In this document: piece by piece, positions 49,901 to 59,189 of the stretch
How the letters are laid out: the number at the start of each line of letters is the position of its first letter
Position numbering within the stretch: the stretch's first letter is position 1
DNA from: Gammaproteobacteria bacterium
GTDB taxonomy: Bacteria; Pseudomonadota; Gammaproteobacteria; SZUA-140
Direction of reading: 5' to 3'
DNA: 64,000 nt
Assembly: GCA_016716465.1 (NCBI GenBank)
Contig: JADJWH010000001.1
Location: 124,001 to 188,000 of the forward strand
Notes under the pieces: generated by a model
The model's database searches: none
Seen by the model: the letters and a program-made list of their open reading frames with translations, nothing else
What the model was told of the DNA's origin: nothing
Position numbers and translations under genes: made by a program

Positions 49901-50515
49901 ATGGTCTTCCTGAGCGAGCGCGACCGGCGGGAGATCGCGCAGGCGATCGCTGCCGCCGAGGCGCGTACCTCCGGCGAGCTGGTCGCCGTGGTGGCGCGCG
50001 CCGCCGATCATTATCTGTATATCCCGCTGCTGTGGGCGGCGCTGGTCGCGCTGACGCTCCCGGGTCCACTGTTGCTGTTCGGCGATCTGCGCGCGGACGC
50101 GGTCTACGCGGTCCAGGTCATCGTGTTCCTGGTGCTGGCCCTGGTGTTCAATCTGACGCCGTTGAAGATGCGCCTGATCCCGCGCGCGGTGCAACAGGCG
50201 CGCGCGCACCGGCTGGCGCTGGCGCAGTTCGTCGAGCAGAACCTGCACGCGACGGCCGGCCGGTCCGGCGTGCTGATCTTCGTCAGCGTCGCGGAGCGCC
50301 ACGTCGAGATCCTCGCCGATCGCGGCATCGACGCGCGCGTGCCGGCGGGGACCTGGGAGCGCGTGGTGGCGGAGTTCACCGCGCGGCTGCGGACGGGCCA
50401 GGTGGGGGAGGGTTTCGTGCAGGCTGTGAACAGCTGCGGTGAGCTGCTGGCCGGGCACTTTCCCGCGGCGCCGGGTGATCGCAACGAACTGCCGGACCGG
50501 CTGATCGAACTCTGA
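49901..50515 (+). CDS. TPM domain phosphatase-like protein
   Basis: 204 residues from ATG 49901, one base after the previous stop. TPM-type domain (ERDRREIAQAIAAAEARTSGELVAVVARAADHY), two membrane helices (IPLLWAALVALTLPGPLLLF, AVQVIVFLVLALVFNLTPL), then SGVLIFVSVAERHVEILADRGIDARVP. This is the third member of the usual lemA-ygcG-TPM set. Exact function unknown. Confidence 0.85.
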   Translation: MVFLSERDRREIAQAIAAAEARTSGELVAVVARAADHYLYIPLLWAALVALTLPGPLLLFGDLRADAVYAVQVIVFLVLALVFNLTPLKMRLIPRAVQQARAHRLALAQFVEQNLHATAGRSGVLIFVSVAERHVEILADRGIDARVPAGTWERVVAEFTARLRTGQVGEGFVQAVNSCGELLAGHFPAAPGDRNELPDRLIEL

Positions 50516-50603
50516 TGACCGGAGCCGCGATCGTGTCCCTCCCGCATCCCGTGGCGCCTGAGGGTGCGCAGTGGAGCCCGGGCATGCTCCGGGCGAGGCC
50601 GGC

Positions 50604-51263
50604 ATGATTCCGTGGGAACGACTCGACAGCGCAGCGGTGCCTGACGGCGGCACGCTGCAGCTCTACCGGCGCGGTGACGAGTATTCGATCCGCATCGGCT
50701 ACAACGAGCTGATGAACAGCCGTACCCATGGTTCGGAGGACCGGCTCGCCGAGGCCGCCTGCGCGCGGCTCGCCGGCAACGCGCGCGTGCTGATCGGCGG
50801 ACTCGGCATGGGCTTCACGCTGGCGGCGGCCCTGCGCATGCTCGGCGCGGACGCCGCAGTGACGGTGGCCGAACTGGTGCCGGCGGTCGTGCGCTGGAAT
50901 CGCGGGCCGCTCGGCGGCTGCGCCGGGTTCCCGCTGCACGATGCGCGCGTCGGCGTGCACGAGGGCGATGTCGGCGGCCTGCTGCGCGCGGCGGACGGCG
51001 CGTATGATGCGATCCTGCTCGACGTGGACAACGGCCCTGAAGGCCTGACCCAGAAGGCGAACGACTGGTTATACGGCGCCGCTGGTCTGAACGCCGCACA
51101 GTCCGCGCTGCGTCCCGGCGGGGTGCTCGCGGTATGGTCGGCGGCGCCGGACCGCAAGTTCCATGCGCGCCTTCGGAAAACGGGATTCGAGGTGGAGGAA
51201 TTGCGCGTGCGCGCGCACGGCAAGCGCGGCGCGCGTCATGTCATCTGGCTGGCGCGGAAATGA
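50604..51263 (+). CDS. Spermidine-synthase-like methyltransferase-fold protein
   Basis: 219 residues from ATG 50604. Resembles the spermine/spermidine synthase superfamily: GGTLQLYRRGDEYSIRIGYNELMNSRTHGSED, binding loop VLIGGLGMGFTLAAALRMLG, acidic VTVAELVPAVVRWNRGPL and YDAILLDVDNGPEGL. Shorter than SpeE and lacking its N-terminal barrel, so the substrate is uncertain. Probably the last gene of the lemA region. Confidence 0.8.
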   Translation: MIPWERLDSAAVPDGGTLQLYRRGDEYSIRIGYNELMNSRTHGSEDRLAEAACARLAGNARVLIGGLGMGFTLAAALRMLGADAAVTVAELVPAVVRWNRGPLGGCAGFPLHDARVGVHEGDVGGLLRAADGAYDAILLDVDNGPEGLTQKANDWLYGAAGLNAAQSALRPGGVLAVWSAAPDRKFHARLRKTGFEVEELRVRAHGKRGARHVIWLARK

Positions 51264-51271
51264 ACAGGCGC

Positions 51272-51510
51272 GGGGACAGGGTTGGTTTAGGTATGGGGAC
51301 AGACTTAAGTCTGTCCCCAGGTTGATGCGTACGGGAATGACTCCGGTACGGGCTTATTTTTGGAAGAAGATTACGGCGGAGCCGGGGAAACATTAGGTGT
51401 GGTGACAGACTTAAGTCTGTCACCAGCTGGATGGGGATGGATTTGGATTAGGTGCGGGGACAGACATAGTCTGCCCCCGGCTTGATGGGGACGGATTTGA
51501 AATCCGTCCC

Positions 51511-51511
<1 letters not shown>
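51272..51511. repeat. Compact palindromes including a compensated GGTGAC variant
   Basis: Half-site at 51272, 51295-51318 (standard, CTTAAG centre), 51401-51424 (GGTGAC...GTCACC, both arms changed together), 51456-51477 (shortened, one mismatch) and 51487-51511 (ACGG/CCGT variant touching the ychJ stop codon). They fill the gap between two convergent genes. Confidence 0.9.
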
Positions 51512-51996
<485 letters not shown>

Positions 51997-52043
51997 GGTT
52001 CTCCTTGGGTCCGGTCGAAGGGGAGCGTGCATCATATAAGAAT

Positions 52044-52119
52044 GGGGACGGATTTCAAATCCAGCCCTGTTCCTGCACGGGGACACATCCCCCCGGGGAC
52101 AGATTTTAAATCTGGCCCC
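52044..52119. repeat. Two degraded compact palindromes
   Basis: 52044-52068 (right arm altered to CCAGCCC) and 52095-52119 (right arm TGGCCCC) lie between divergent ychJ and the DUF3301 gene. Confidence 0.8.
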
Positions 52120-52182
52120 GTACCCGCCCCTGTCCCGCCCTTCCCCGATCGGCCGCGGCACGGCGTGTGCTAGGATGGCCGC

Positions 52183-52563
52183 ATGCTGAGTTTCGCGGAA
52201 GGGTTTTTCCTGGCCCTGATCATCGGGGGCGGCTGGTACTGGTACGACGCGATGCGCGCGAAGGAGCTCGCGCGCGAGGCGGGCCGACGCCGCTGCGGCG
52301 AGGTCGGCGTGACCTTTCTCGATGACACGGTGTCGCTCACGCGCCTGCGCCTGCGCCGTGACGAGGACGGCCGGATGGCGATCTGGCGCGAGTTCCAGTT
52401 CGAGTTTTCCAGCGACGGCAGCGCGCGCTACGGCGGCGAGATCGTGCTGTTCGGCGGGCGCGTCCGGCATATCGAGATGGAGCCCTACCGCGCGACACCG
52501 CCGGAGCCGCGCATCGAGGCGGAGACCGCCCGCGAGCGCGCCGAGCGCAGATGGCTGCATTAA
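52183..52563 (+). CDS. DUF3301 family protein
   Basis: 126 residues. An N-terminal membrane helix (FAEGFFLALIIGGGWYWYDAMRAKELA) is followed by a basic/beta domain (VTFLDDTVSLTRLRLRRDEDGRMAIWREFQFEFSSDG, RYGGEIVLFGGRVRHIEMEPYR), diagnostic of DUF3301. Inner-membrane anchored, cytoplasmic domain, function unknown. Confidence 0.9.
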   Translation: MLSFAEGFFLALIIGGGWYWYDAMRAKELAREAGRRRCGEVGVTFLDDTVSLTRLRLRRDEDGRMAIWREFQFEFSSDGSARYGGEIVLFGGRVRHIEMEPYRATPPEPRIEAETARERAERRWLH

Positions 52564-52700
52564 ATCAACATGGGGACAGATTTGAAATCTGTCCCCATTC
52601 CCTGCATGTCCCCATGCCCTGCGACCCGCGCCTGCGAAGCCTGAGCAGGCGTACTCGCGCTGAGAATCGAAACGACCAGTATGATCAGTGACTTATTCAT
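52560..52700 (-). CDS. Possible truncated exported peptide ending in a repeat
   Basis: A 46-codon frame begins with a convincing signal peptide (MNKSLIILVVSILSASTPAQA) preceded by GAGGGG, then runs into a compact palindrome (GTDFKSVP) and stops. It may be the remnant of a secreted protein cut off by repeat insertion, or a short real peptide. The rest of the gap to 52877 holds only a GGCCGGCCGGCC run and no other gene I can see. Confidence 0.3.
   Translation of the reverse strand: MNKSLIILVVSILSASTPAQASQARVAGHGDMQGMGTDFKSVPMLI
52572..52596. repeat. Compact palindrome
   Basis: 25-bp copy with TTGAA centre, nine bases after the DUF3301 stop and inside the 3' end of the short - strand frame. 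Confidence 0.9.
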
Positions 52701-52877
52701 GAAACCCCTCGCTGTTTCGACGGCCGGCCGGCCGACAGGCCCGTGAAAGAATCGGCGGCGCGGCGTTCCGGGCGTCGTGGAAGCGGGCGGAATCCGCTAT
52801 CCTGTTCGCGGCGTCGGGAGGCCCGGAACCGATGTCGCAGCAGCGGGTGAACACCGGAATTCAACGAGGAGCGGAAC

Positions 52878-53201
52878 GTGAAGGTGAACAAGATCGCGAT
52901 GGTGGCCGCTATCGCCATGACACTGCAGGCCTGCGCCTGGGTCGAGCTGACCCCGGCGGGAGAAAAGACGCGCGTGCTGAGCGCCGCGGAGGTGACGCAC
53001 TGCAAGCGGCTCGGGACGACCACCGCGAGCGTGAAGGCCGAACTGGCGGGCATCGACCGCGCCCCGGAGCGTGTGCAGCAGGAACTCGAGGCGCTGGCGC
53101 GCAACTCGGCGGCGGCGGATCTGAAGGGCGATACCATCGTCCCGATCGGCAAGCCCAAGGACGGCAAACAGGTGTTCGAAGTATATCGCTGCGTGCCCTA
53201 G
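52878..53201 (+). CDS. DUF4156 lipoprotein
   Basis: 107 residues. Lipoprotein signal ending AMTLQAC, then VELTPAGEKTRVLSAAEVTHCKRLGTTTASVKAEL and AADLKGDTIVPIGKPKDGKQVFEVYRC, matching DUF4156 (RcsF-like Cys-containing small lipoproteins). Two conserved cysteines may form a disulfide. RBS GAGGAG. A compact palindrome begins on the last base of its stop codon. Confidence 0.85.
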   Translation: MKVNKIAMVAAIAMTLQACAWVELTPAGEKTRVLSAAEVTHCKRLGTTTASVKAELAGIDRAPERVQQELEALARNSAAADLKGDTIVPIGKPKDGKQVFEVYRCVP

Positions 53202-53322
53202 GTGACAGACTTTCAGTCTGTCACCATCGAGTGGGGCGGATTGAATCCGCCCCCGCCATGTCACCAGTCTGTCCCCATCGAGTGGGGCGCGTTTAGAAGG
53301 GGACGGATTTAAATCCGTCCCC
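53201..53322. repeat. Three compact palindromes, two with compensated arms
   Basis: 53201-53225 (GGTGAC...GTCACC variant), 53233-53253 (shortened GGGGCGG...CCGCCCC variant) and 53299-53322 (ACGG/CCGT variant), plus a half-site 53262-53276. Together they show three different symmetric changes within 120 bases. Confidence 0.9.
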
Positions 53323-53448
53323 TAATTGACCGGCGGCTCCGCCCTGCAATGGTGCGTGTCGCGGTCACGGTCGGACGCGGGGAAACATCTTTGGATTGGC
53401 TGTGGCAGCCGCTAGAATGTGGCCTCAAGGGTACGGGACGGCGGGTCG

Positions 53449-54543
53449 GTGGAGAACAATAATATACTGCTGCAACTCCGCGGTGTTTCCAAATCGTTCG
53501 GCGGCAGGCAGGTGCTGGCGCCGACTGACCTCGAGATCCACCACGGGGAATTCATCACGCTGCTCGGACCGTCGGGCTGCGGCAAGACCACCATCCTGCG
53601 CCTGATCGGCGGCTTCGAGCAGCCCGACGCGGGCGCGATCCTGCTCGACGGCGTCGACATCGTCGGCCTGCCTCCGAACGAGCGCCCGGTCAATACGGTG
53701 TTCCAGAGTTACGCGCTGTTCCCCCACATGAACGTGTTCGACAACGTGGCCTACGGCCTGCGCGCCGAGCGGCGCCCGCGCGAGGAGATCGCGGCGCGCG
53801 TGCACGAGGCGCTCGCCGTGGTGCAGCTGCAGGAGCTGGCCACGCGCCGGCCGGACCAGCTCTCCGGCGGTCAACAGCAGCGCGTGGCGATCGCGCGCGC
53901 GGTGGTGAAGCGGCCGCGTCTGCTGCTGCTCGACGAGCCGCTCAGCGCGCTCGATTTCAAGCTGCGCAAGCAGATGCAGTACGAGCTCAAGCGCATCCAG
54001 CGCGAGCTCGGCATCACCTTTCTGTTCGTGACCCACGACCAGGAGGAGGCGCTGTCGATGTCCGATCGCGTGGTGGTGATGCGCGAGGGATCGATCGAGC
54101 AGGTCGGCACGCCGCGCGACGTCTACGAGAATCCGCGCAGCCTGTTCGTGGCGCGCTTCGTCGGCGAGATCAACGTCTTCGACGCCGAGGTGGAGGCGGC
54201 GCGCGAGGCCGACCGGCTCAGCGTGCGCATGGCGGGGCGCACGGTCGAGCTGCAGGCGCGCGGCAGGCGCTGCGACCCCGGGACGCGGCTGCACGTCCTG
54301 CTGCGTCCGGAAGATCTGCGCCTGCTGCCGCCCGACGCCGGGCGCGGCATCCCGGGCCAGGTCATCGAACGCAACTACAAGGGCATGACGCTCGACTCCG
54401 TGGTGCGGCTCGATACCGGGCAGGAGGTGCGCGCGAGCGAATTCTTCGACGAAAACGATCCCGATTTCGACTACCGGCGCGGCGAGCCGGTGCGGGTGAG
54501 CTGGGTGCCGGGCTGGGAGAAGCTGTTGCCGCATGAAGACTAG
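53449..54543 (+). CDS. potA: Spermidine/putrescine ABC transporter ATPase PotA
   Basis: 364 residues from GTG 53449 (an in-frame GTG at 53419 would add 10). Walker A GPSGCGKTT, Q-loop FQSYALFPHMNVFDNVAYGL, signature LSGGQQQR, Walker B LLLLDEPLSALD, then a C-terminal TOBE domain (LHVLLRPEDLRLL, VRVSWVPGWEKLLPHED). First gene of potABCD. Its stop lies inside the first codons of potB. Confidence 0.95.
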   Translation: MENNNILLQLRGVSKSFGGRQVLAPTDLEIHHGEFITLLGPSGCGKTTILRLIGGFEQPDAGAILLDGVDIVGLPPNERPVNTVFQSYALFPHMNVFDNVAYGLRAERRPREEIAARVHEALAVVQLQELATRRPDQLSGGQQQRVAIARAVVKRPRLLLLDEPLSALDFKLRKQMQYELKRIQRELGITFLFVTHDQEEALSMSDRVVVMREGSIEQVGTPRDVYENPRSLFVARFVGEINVFDAEVEAAREADRLSVRMAGRTVELQARGRRCDPGTRLHVLLRPEDLRLLPPDAGRGIPGQVIERNYKGMTLDSVVRLDTGQEVRASEFFDENDPDFDYRRGEPVRVSWVPGWEKLLPHED

Positions 54544-55399
54544 GACGCCGTTCAAGACCGCCGTGCTGGCGGTGACCTGGGGCTGGATGATCGTCTTCGT
54601 CCTGCTGCCCAATCTGCTGGTGTTCGCCAGCAGCTTCCTGCAGCGGGACGAGTTGGAATTCGTGCGGCTGCCCGTCACGCTGGAGAATTACACCCGCCTG
54701 CTCGATCCGCTCTACGGCGATGTGATGCTGCACTCGCTGTGGATGGCGGCGGTGACCACGGTCGTATGTCTGCTGCTGGGTTATCCCTTCGCCTTCGCGG
54801 TGAGCCGCTTTCCGGCGCGCCTGAAGCCGCTGCTGATCTTCCTGGTGATCGTGCCGTTCTGGACCAACTCGCTGGTGCGCACCTACGCCATGAAGCTGCT
54901 GCTCTCGACCAACGGCCTCGTCAACGACCTGCTGCTCGCGCTCGGCCTGATCGACGCGCCGCTGCGCATGCTGTACACCGAGGGCGCGGTGATCGCCGGT
55001 CTGGTGTACATTCTGCTGCCGTTCATGATCCTGCCGCTCTACGCCGTGTTCGAGCAGCTGCGCCGCGACCTGCTCGAGGCCTCCTACGATCTCGGTGCGG
55101 GCCACTGGGGGACTTTCGTGCGCGTGGTGCTCCCGCTCACGCTGCCCGGCGTCATCGCCGGCTGTCTGCTGGTGCTGCTGCCGGCGATGGGCATGTTCTT
55201 CACCGCCGACGTGCTCGGCGGGGCCAAGAACCTGCTGGTGGGCAACATCATCAAGAACCAGTTTCTCGACGCGCGCGACTGGCCGTTCGGCGCCGCGGCG
55301 AGCCTGATGCTGACCATCGTGATGGCGCTGCTGCTATTGGCCTATTACCGCAGCGTGAAACTCATCCGGCGGCGGGGGAGCGATGTGGCGCCGGCTTAG
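54533..55399 (+). CDS. potB: Polyamine ABC transporter permease PotB
   Basis: 288 residues with six membrane helices and the permease EAA-type loop ASYDLGAGHWGTFVRVVLPLTLPG. LVIVPFWTNSLVRTYAMKLLL is typical of PotB. Overlaps potA by 11 bases and potC by 17, so translation is coupled. Confidence 0.95.
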   Translation: MKTRTPFKTAVLAVTWGWMIVFVLLPNLLVFASSFLQRDELEFVRLPVTLENYTRLLDPLYGDVMLHSLWMAAVTTVVCLLLGYPFAFAVSRFPARLKPLLIFLVIVPFWTNSLVRTYAMKLLLSTNGLVNDLLLALGLIDAPLRMLYTEGAVIAGLVYILLPFMILPLYAVFEQLRRDLLEASYDLGAGHWGTFVRVVLPLTLPGVIAGCLLVLLPAMGMFFTADVLGGAKNLLVGNIIKNQFLDARDWPFGAAASLMLTIVMALLLLAYYRSVKLIRRRGSDVAPA

Positions 55400-56162
55400 G
55401 CACGCCTATCTGTGGGTGGTCTATCTGCTGCTCTATGCGCCGATCGCGGTGCTGGTCGCGTACTCGTTCAACGCCTCCAAGAACCCCTATCGCTGGGGCG
55501 GCTTCAGCCTCGACTGGTACGCCCGCCTGCTCGACAACGAGCTGCTCCTGCGCGCGGCCGCCAATTCGCTGCTGCTCGCGGTGTGCGCCGCGACGCTGAC
55601 CACGCTGGTCGGAACCCTGACCGCGATCGCGCTGCAGCGCTACCGCTTCCGCGGCAAGGCACTGTTCAACGGCATGCTGTTCGTCGTCATGATGTCGCCG
55701 GACATCGTGCTGGCGATCTCCCTGCTGACCCTGTTCATCCTGGTCGGTCTCCAGCTCGGTTTCGTGTCGCTGCTGCTCGCGCACATCACCTTTTGTTTGC
55801 CTTTCGTGGTGGTGACCGTATATTCTCGTCTCGTCGGCTTCAATCCGCAGATCCTCGAGGCCGCGCGCGATCTCGGGGCCGGGGAGTTCCACATGATTCG
55901 GACCGTGCTGCTGCCCATCATCTTCCCCGCCGTGCTCGCGGGCTGGCTGCTCGGCTTCACGCTGTCGATCGACGACGTCGTGGTGAGCACCTTCGTCACC
56001 GGTCCGACCTTCGAGATCCTCCCGCTGCGCATCTATTCCATGGTCCGGCTCGGCATCCGGCCCGAGGTGAACGCCCTTGCCACGGTGCTGCTGGTGCTGT
56101 CGCTGGCCGCGCTCGCGCTTTCGCATTTTCTATTGGCCAAACGAGAAGGAAATCCCGCATGA
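55383..56162 (+). CDS. potC: Polyamine ABC transporter permease PotC
   Basis: 259 residues with six membrane helices. LLYAPIAVLVAYSFNASKNPYRWGGFSLDWY near the start and EAARDLGAGEFHMIRTVLLPIIFP (EAA loop) are PotC hallmarks. The stop overlaps the potD start (ATGA). Confidence 0.95.
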   Translation: MWRRLRHAYLWVVYLLLYAPIAVLVAYSFNASKNPYRWGGFSLDWYARLLDNELLLRAAANSLLLAVCAATLTTLVGTLTAIALQRYRFRGKALFNGMLFVVMMSPDIVLAISLLTLFILVGLQLGFVSLLLAHITFCLPFVVVTVYSRLVGFNPQILEAARDLGAGEFHMIRTVLLPIIFPAVLAGWLLGFTLSIDDVVVSTFVTGPTFEILPLRIYSMVRLGIRPEVNALATVLLVLSLAALALSHFLLAKREGNPA

Positions 56163-57202
56163 AATTCCGCCGTCTCCTGCTGTGCGCCGCCCTGGCGCTG
56201 GTCTCCGCGTCCGCGCTCGCCGCGGACAAGGTACTGTACCTGTACAACTGGTCGGAATACCTGCCCGAGTCGGTGATCGAGGGGTTCGAGAAGGAGACCG
56301 GGATCAAGGTGGTGTATTCCACCTTCGACAGCAACGAGGCGATGTACGCCAAGCTGCGGCTGGTCGACGCCAAGAACAGCTACGACCTGGTGGTGCCCTC
56401 GACCTACTATGTGAGCAAGATGCGCAAGGAAGGTCTGCTGGCGCCGATCGACAAGGGCAAGCTCATCGGGTTCGACAAGATCGACCCCAAGCTGCTCAAC
56501 CGCTTTTTCGATCCCGGCAATGAATACAGCGTCCCCTATCTGTGGGGCAGTACCGGCATCGCGATCAACACCGATAAGGTCAAGCCCGGTTCGGTCACCA
56601 AGTGGGCCGATCTGTGGCGGCCCGAGTTCAAGGACCGCCTGCTGTTGACCAACGACATGCGCGAGGTGTTCCATGTCGGCTTGCGCGTGCTGGGATATTC
56701 GGGCAATTCCACCGACCCGAAACAGATCGAGGCCGCCTACAAGAAGCTCACCACGCTGGTGCCGAACGTGCGCGTCTATGACTCCGAGGCGCCGCGCATG
56801 CCCTATCTGGAGGGCGAGACCGACGCCGGCATGATCTGGAACGGCGAGGCGTACCAGGCCCACGGCGAGAATCCCGCCATCGAATATATCTATCCGGAAG
56901 AGGGCGCCGCGCTGTGGATGGACAGCCTGGTTATCCCGAAGAACGCGCGCAACGTCGACAGCGCCTACCGCTTCATCAACTTCGTACTGCGCCCCGAGGT
57001 GGGCAAGGCGATCAGCGAGGAGATCGGTTACGCCACGCCGAACATGGGCAGCCTGGCGCTGCTCGACGAGACGCTGCGTAACGACCGCACGGTCTATCCC
57101 AACACGATGGATCTCAAGAACACCGAGTTCCAGGTCGATGTCGGCGACGCAGTGAAAGTCTACGAGAAATACTGGGAGCTGTTGAAGGCCGGGCGGGATT
57201 GA
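56159..57202 (+). CDS. potD: Polyamine-binding periplasmic protein PotD
   Basis: 347 residues from ATG 56159 overlapping the potC stop. Sec signal peptide MKFRRLLLCAALALVSASALAA. Binding-protein motifs are LYLYNWSEYLPESVIEGFEKETGIKVVYSTFDSNEAMYAKL, YDLVVPSTYYV, SVPYLWGSTGIAIN and the acidic ligand-site segments YLEGETDAGMIWNGEAY and LWMDSLVIPKNA. Delivers spermidine or putrescine to PotBC. Confidence 0.95.
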   Translation: MKFRRLLLCAALALVSASALAADKVLYLYNWSEYLPESVIEGFEKETGIKVVYSTFDSNEAMYAKLRLVDAKNSYDLVVPSTYYVSKMRKEGLLAPIDKGKLIGFDKIDPKLLNRFFDPGNEYSVPYLWGSTGIAINTDKVKPGSVTKWADLWRPEFKDRLLLTNDMREVFHVGLRVLGYSGNSTDPKQIEAAYKKLTTLVPNVRVYDSEAPRMPYLEGETDAGMIWNGEAYQAHGENPAIEYIYPEEGAALWMDSLVIPKNARNVDSAYRFINFVLRPEVGKAISEEIGYATPNMGSLALLDETLRNDRTVYPNTMDLKNTEFQVDVGDAVKVYEKYWELLKAGRD

Positions 57203-57257
57203 CGTCCGCCACGGACGACGGGAAGGACGCGAGGCGAAACATCCTGAGGAGACTCCT

Positions 57258-57785
57258 ATGAAGGCGATCATGCTCGTGCTGGCCCTGGCGCTGCTGGCGG
57301 CCGCCTGTGGCAGGGAGGAGGCGGGGCCGTCCACGCCGACGCCGGCGCCGAAGGACACGGCTGGCGGGCAGCAGCCGGCGCCGGAGCCGCCCGCTGCCGC
57401 GTCAGCATCTGGACCGGGCCCGGCGCCGGAGCCCGGGGTGGCGGAACCGGCGGCCCCCGCGCCTGAGGTGATGACCACGCAACGCCCCGCCACGACCGCG
57501 CCGGCCGGCGTGCCAAGCCGGGACGAGGGTCTGGCCCTGGCGCAGAAGGGCGGTTGTCTCGCCTGCCACAAGATCGATGCGAAGCTGGTCGGTCCCGCCT
57601 GGCAGGACGTCAGCGCCAAATACAAGGGCAATCCCGACGCCATGGCCAAGCTGGTGCAGAAGGTGAAGACGGGTGGCCAGGGCAACTGGACCGAGGTGAC
57701 CGGCGGCATCCCGATGCCGCCCTATTCGCCACGGGTCTCCGACGAGGACATCGAACGCCTGGTGATGTTCGTGCTGTCGCTGTGA
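57258..57785 (+). CDS. Membrane-anchored monohaem cytochrome c lipoprotein
   Basis: 175 residues. Lipoprotein signal MKAIMLVLALALLAAAC, a ~65-residue Pro/Ala-rich tether, then a class I cytochrome c domain of c-551/c-552 type. Haem site Cys100-Leu-Ala-Cys103-His104 in GGCLACHKID, with axial Met in GIPMPPYSPRVSDEDIERLVMFVLSL. Periplasmic electron carrier. It follows potD by 55 bases, but a shared role with polyamine uptake is not evident. Confidence 0.9.
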   Translation: MKAIMLVLALALLAAACGREEAGPSTPTPAPKDTAGGQQPAPEPPAAASASGPGPAPEPGVAEPAAPAPEVMTTQRPATTAPAGVPSRDEGLALAQKGGCLACHKIDAKLVGPAWQDVSAKYKGNPDAMAKLVQKVKTGGQGNWTEVTGGIPMPPYSPRVSDEDIERLVMFVLSL

Positions 57786-57802
57786 CCCCGCGGACCGCGC
57801 GC

Positions 57803-58294
57803 ATGGGCCCATGCCGACCGATAGGACGGATCATCGCGCTGTTCGCGCTGGCGTTCGGCCTGTTCGCCTGCGCCGCCCTGGCGCCGCGGCTGGAGTCGCC
57901 GCGTGTCAGCCTGGCGGACCTCCAGCTCGAGCAGTTCGGCGTGTTCGAGCAACGCTACCGCCTCAGCCTGCGCGTGCAGAATCCCAACGACGTCGAGCTG
58001 CCGATCGCGGGCATGGAATTCCGTCTGTACCTCAATGACGAGGAATTCGCCCACGGCCTCAGCGACCAGCGCGTGACCCTGCCCGCCTTCGGGGAAGCGC
58101 TGGTCGAAGTGCAGGTGACCAGCGGCATCACCGGCATCCTCGGACAGATCCAGCGACTGGGCAGCGGCGAGTTGAAGACCTTCAGCTACCGCCTCGCCGG
58201 TCATGTGAAACCCCTGCACCGGGCGCTCAAGTATCCGTTCGAGTATCGGGGAGAGATCGATCTCGGGGGATCGGGAGCCAGGACTCAGGACTGA
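57803..58294 (+). CDS. LEA type 2 family lipoprotein
   Basis: 163 residues from ATG 57803 (a GTG at 57782 overlapping the cytochrome stop is an alternative). Hydrophobic signal with a Cys (ALAFGLFACAAL) suggests a lipoprotein. The LEA14/WHy-like beta-sandwich spans PRVSLADLQLEQFGVFEQRYRLSLRVQNPNDVELPIAGMEFRLYLND to the end. Stress-related function is proposed for the family. Possibly cotranscribed with the cytochrome gene. Confidence 0.85.
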   Translation: MGPCRPIGRIIALFALAFGLFACAALAPRLESPRVSLADLQLEQFGVFEQRYRLSLRVQNPNDVELPIAGMEFRLYLNDEEFAHGLSDQRVTLPAFGEALVEVQVTSGITGILGQIQRLGSGELKTFSYRLAGHVKPLHRALKYPFEYRGEIDLGGSGARTQD

Positions 58295-58301
58295 GTCGAC
58301 T

Positions 58302-58495
58302 TGTCCCCGGATTCCGCTGCGCTCCATCCGGGCTACGATTCCTTTTCCGGCCGTGTCGGCGATCAGCGCGTAATCCCGGTATCACATGCAGTCTGGATAA
58401 ATCATGTAGCCCGGATACAGGCGCGGAGCGCCGGCATCCGGGGGCCCGGCCATCCCCGGATGTTGCTGCCCTCCATCCGGGCCACGATTCGATCC
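58302..58495. repeat. GTAGCCCGGAT-type repeats
   Basis: Three members: 58305-58338 (GGATTCCGCTGCGCTCCATC then CGGGCTACG), around 58405-58445 (TGTAGCCCGGATACAGGCG then GCCGGCATCCGGGG) and around 58455-58493 (CCCCGGATGTTGC then CCATCCGGGCCACG). Same family as 18451-18673. They fill the gap between the convergent LEA2 and glycine-zipper genes. Confidence 0.75.
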
Positions 58496-58500
58496 TTCGC

Positions 58501-59049
58501 TTAATCCCTGGACCGGTACTTGTGCGTACCCGGATCATGGTGCGTCCGCGTGCCGTGCGGCTCGTCGCGATGGCGGTAGGTCACGCGGTAGGCTTCGGTG
58601 CGGTGTTCCACCCGCGTGCGATGCACGATGCGGCAGCGTTCCTCATGGACGGTCGCGTAGCTCACCGGTGTCCCGCCCTGCGCGGCGTCGCGCGCGATCG
58701 AGGAGCCGATCAGTGCGCCGAGCAGGGTGGCGGCGTCCCGGCCGGATCCGGCGCCGATCTGATGACCGAGCGCGCCGCCGATGATGCCGCCGACGATCAT
58801 CGGCCCCACGACGTCGCGGCGCGGGTGGTCATGCGTCGGGTAACGGGTTTCCTCCAGGCGGCACTCACGCATCGGTGCGCGCACGACAATCTCCCGGATG
58901 ACGGGTTCGACGCGGACGACGCGCGCGTAGCCGTCGTGCCCGCGGTGTTGCGGACGATGGCCATCTTGCCGTGCATGATCGGCGTAGGCGGTGGGCGCCA
59001 GCATCAGCGTCAGGATGGCCAGGCCGGTGGTGGGGGTCAGCGTGTTCAT
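58501..59049 (-). CDS. Glycine-zipper 2TM domain protein
   Basis: 182 residues from ATG 59049. Signal peptide ends APTAYA. A His/Arg-rich region precedes a glycine-zipper segment (VVGPMIVGGIIGGALGHQIGAGSGRDAATLLGALIGSSIA), then a His/Arg-rich tail with HEERCRIVHRTRVEHRTEAYRVTYRHRDE, typical of outer-membrane glycine-zipper 2TM (RcsF/SlyB-like) proteins. Envelope-located, function unknown. Confidence 0.85.
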   Translation of the reverse strand: MNTLTPTTGLAILTLMLAPTAYADHARQDGHRPQHRGHDGYARVVRVEPVIREIVVRAPMRECRLEETRYPTHDHPRRDVVGPMIVGGIIGGALGHQIGAGSGRDAATLLGALIGSSIARDAAQGGTPVSYATVHEERCRIVHRTRVEHRTEAYRVTYRHRDEPHGTRTHHDPGTHKYRSRD

Positions 59050-59189
59050 GTGCGTCTCCTTGCCAGTGGGTTCGATGTCATCCTGGCACGCGCATGCTGA
59101 ACCGGGGCTGAACGCGCGCGGATTTTCCGGAAGCCCGCGCAAGTGTGCTAGATTATGTTTTCTTAAGCAGCGCTGATTGGGGTAAGGTC

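Noticed and set aside
47218..49902. 894-codon open frame opposite the DUF4870, DUF4126, lemA and ygcG genes
   Set aside because: Spans several real genes on the other strand and translates to an Ala/Arg/Gln-rich sequence without domains.
50577..50595. GCCCGG...CCGGGC hairpin before the spermidine-synthase-like gene
   Set aside because: Short stem, no T-tract, and located in a GC-rich leader; not distinguishable from chance.
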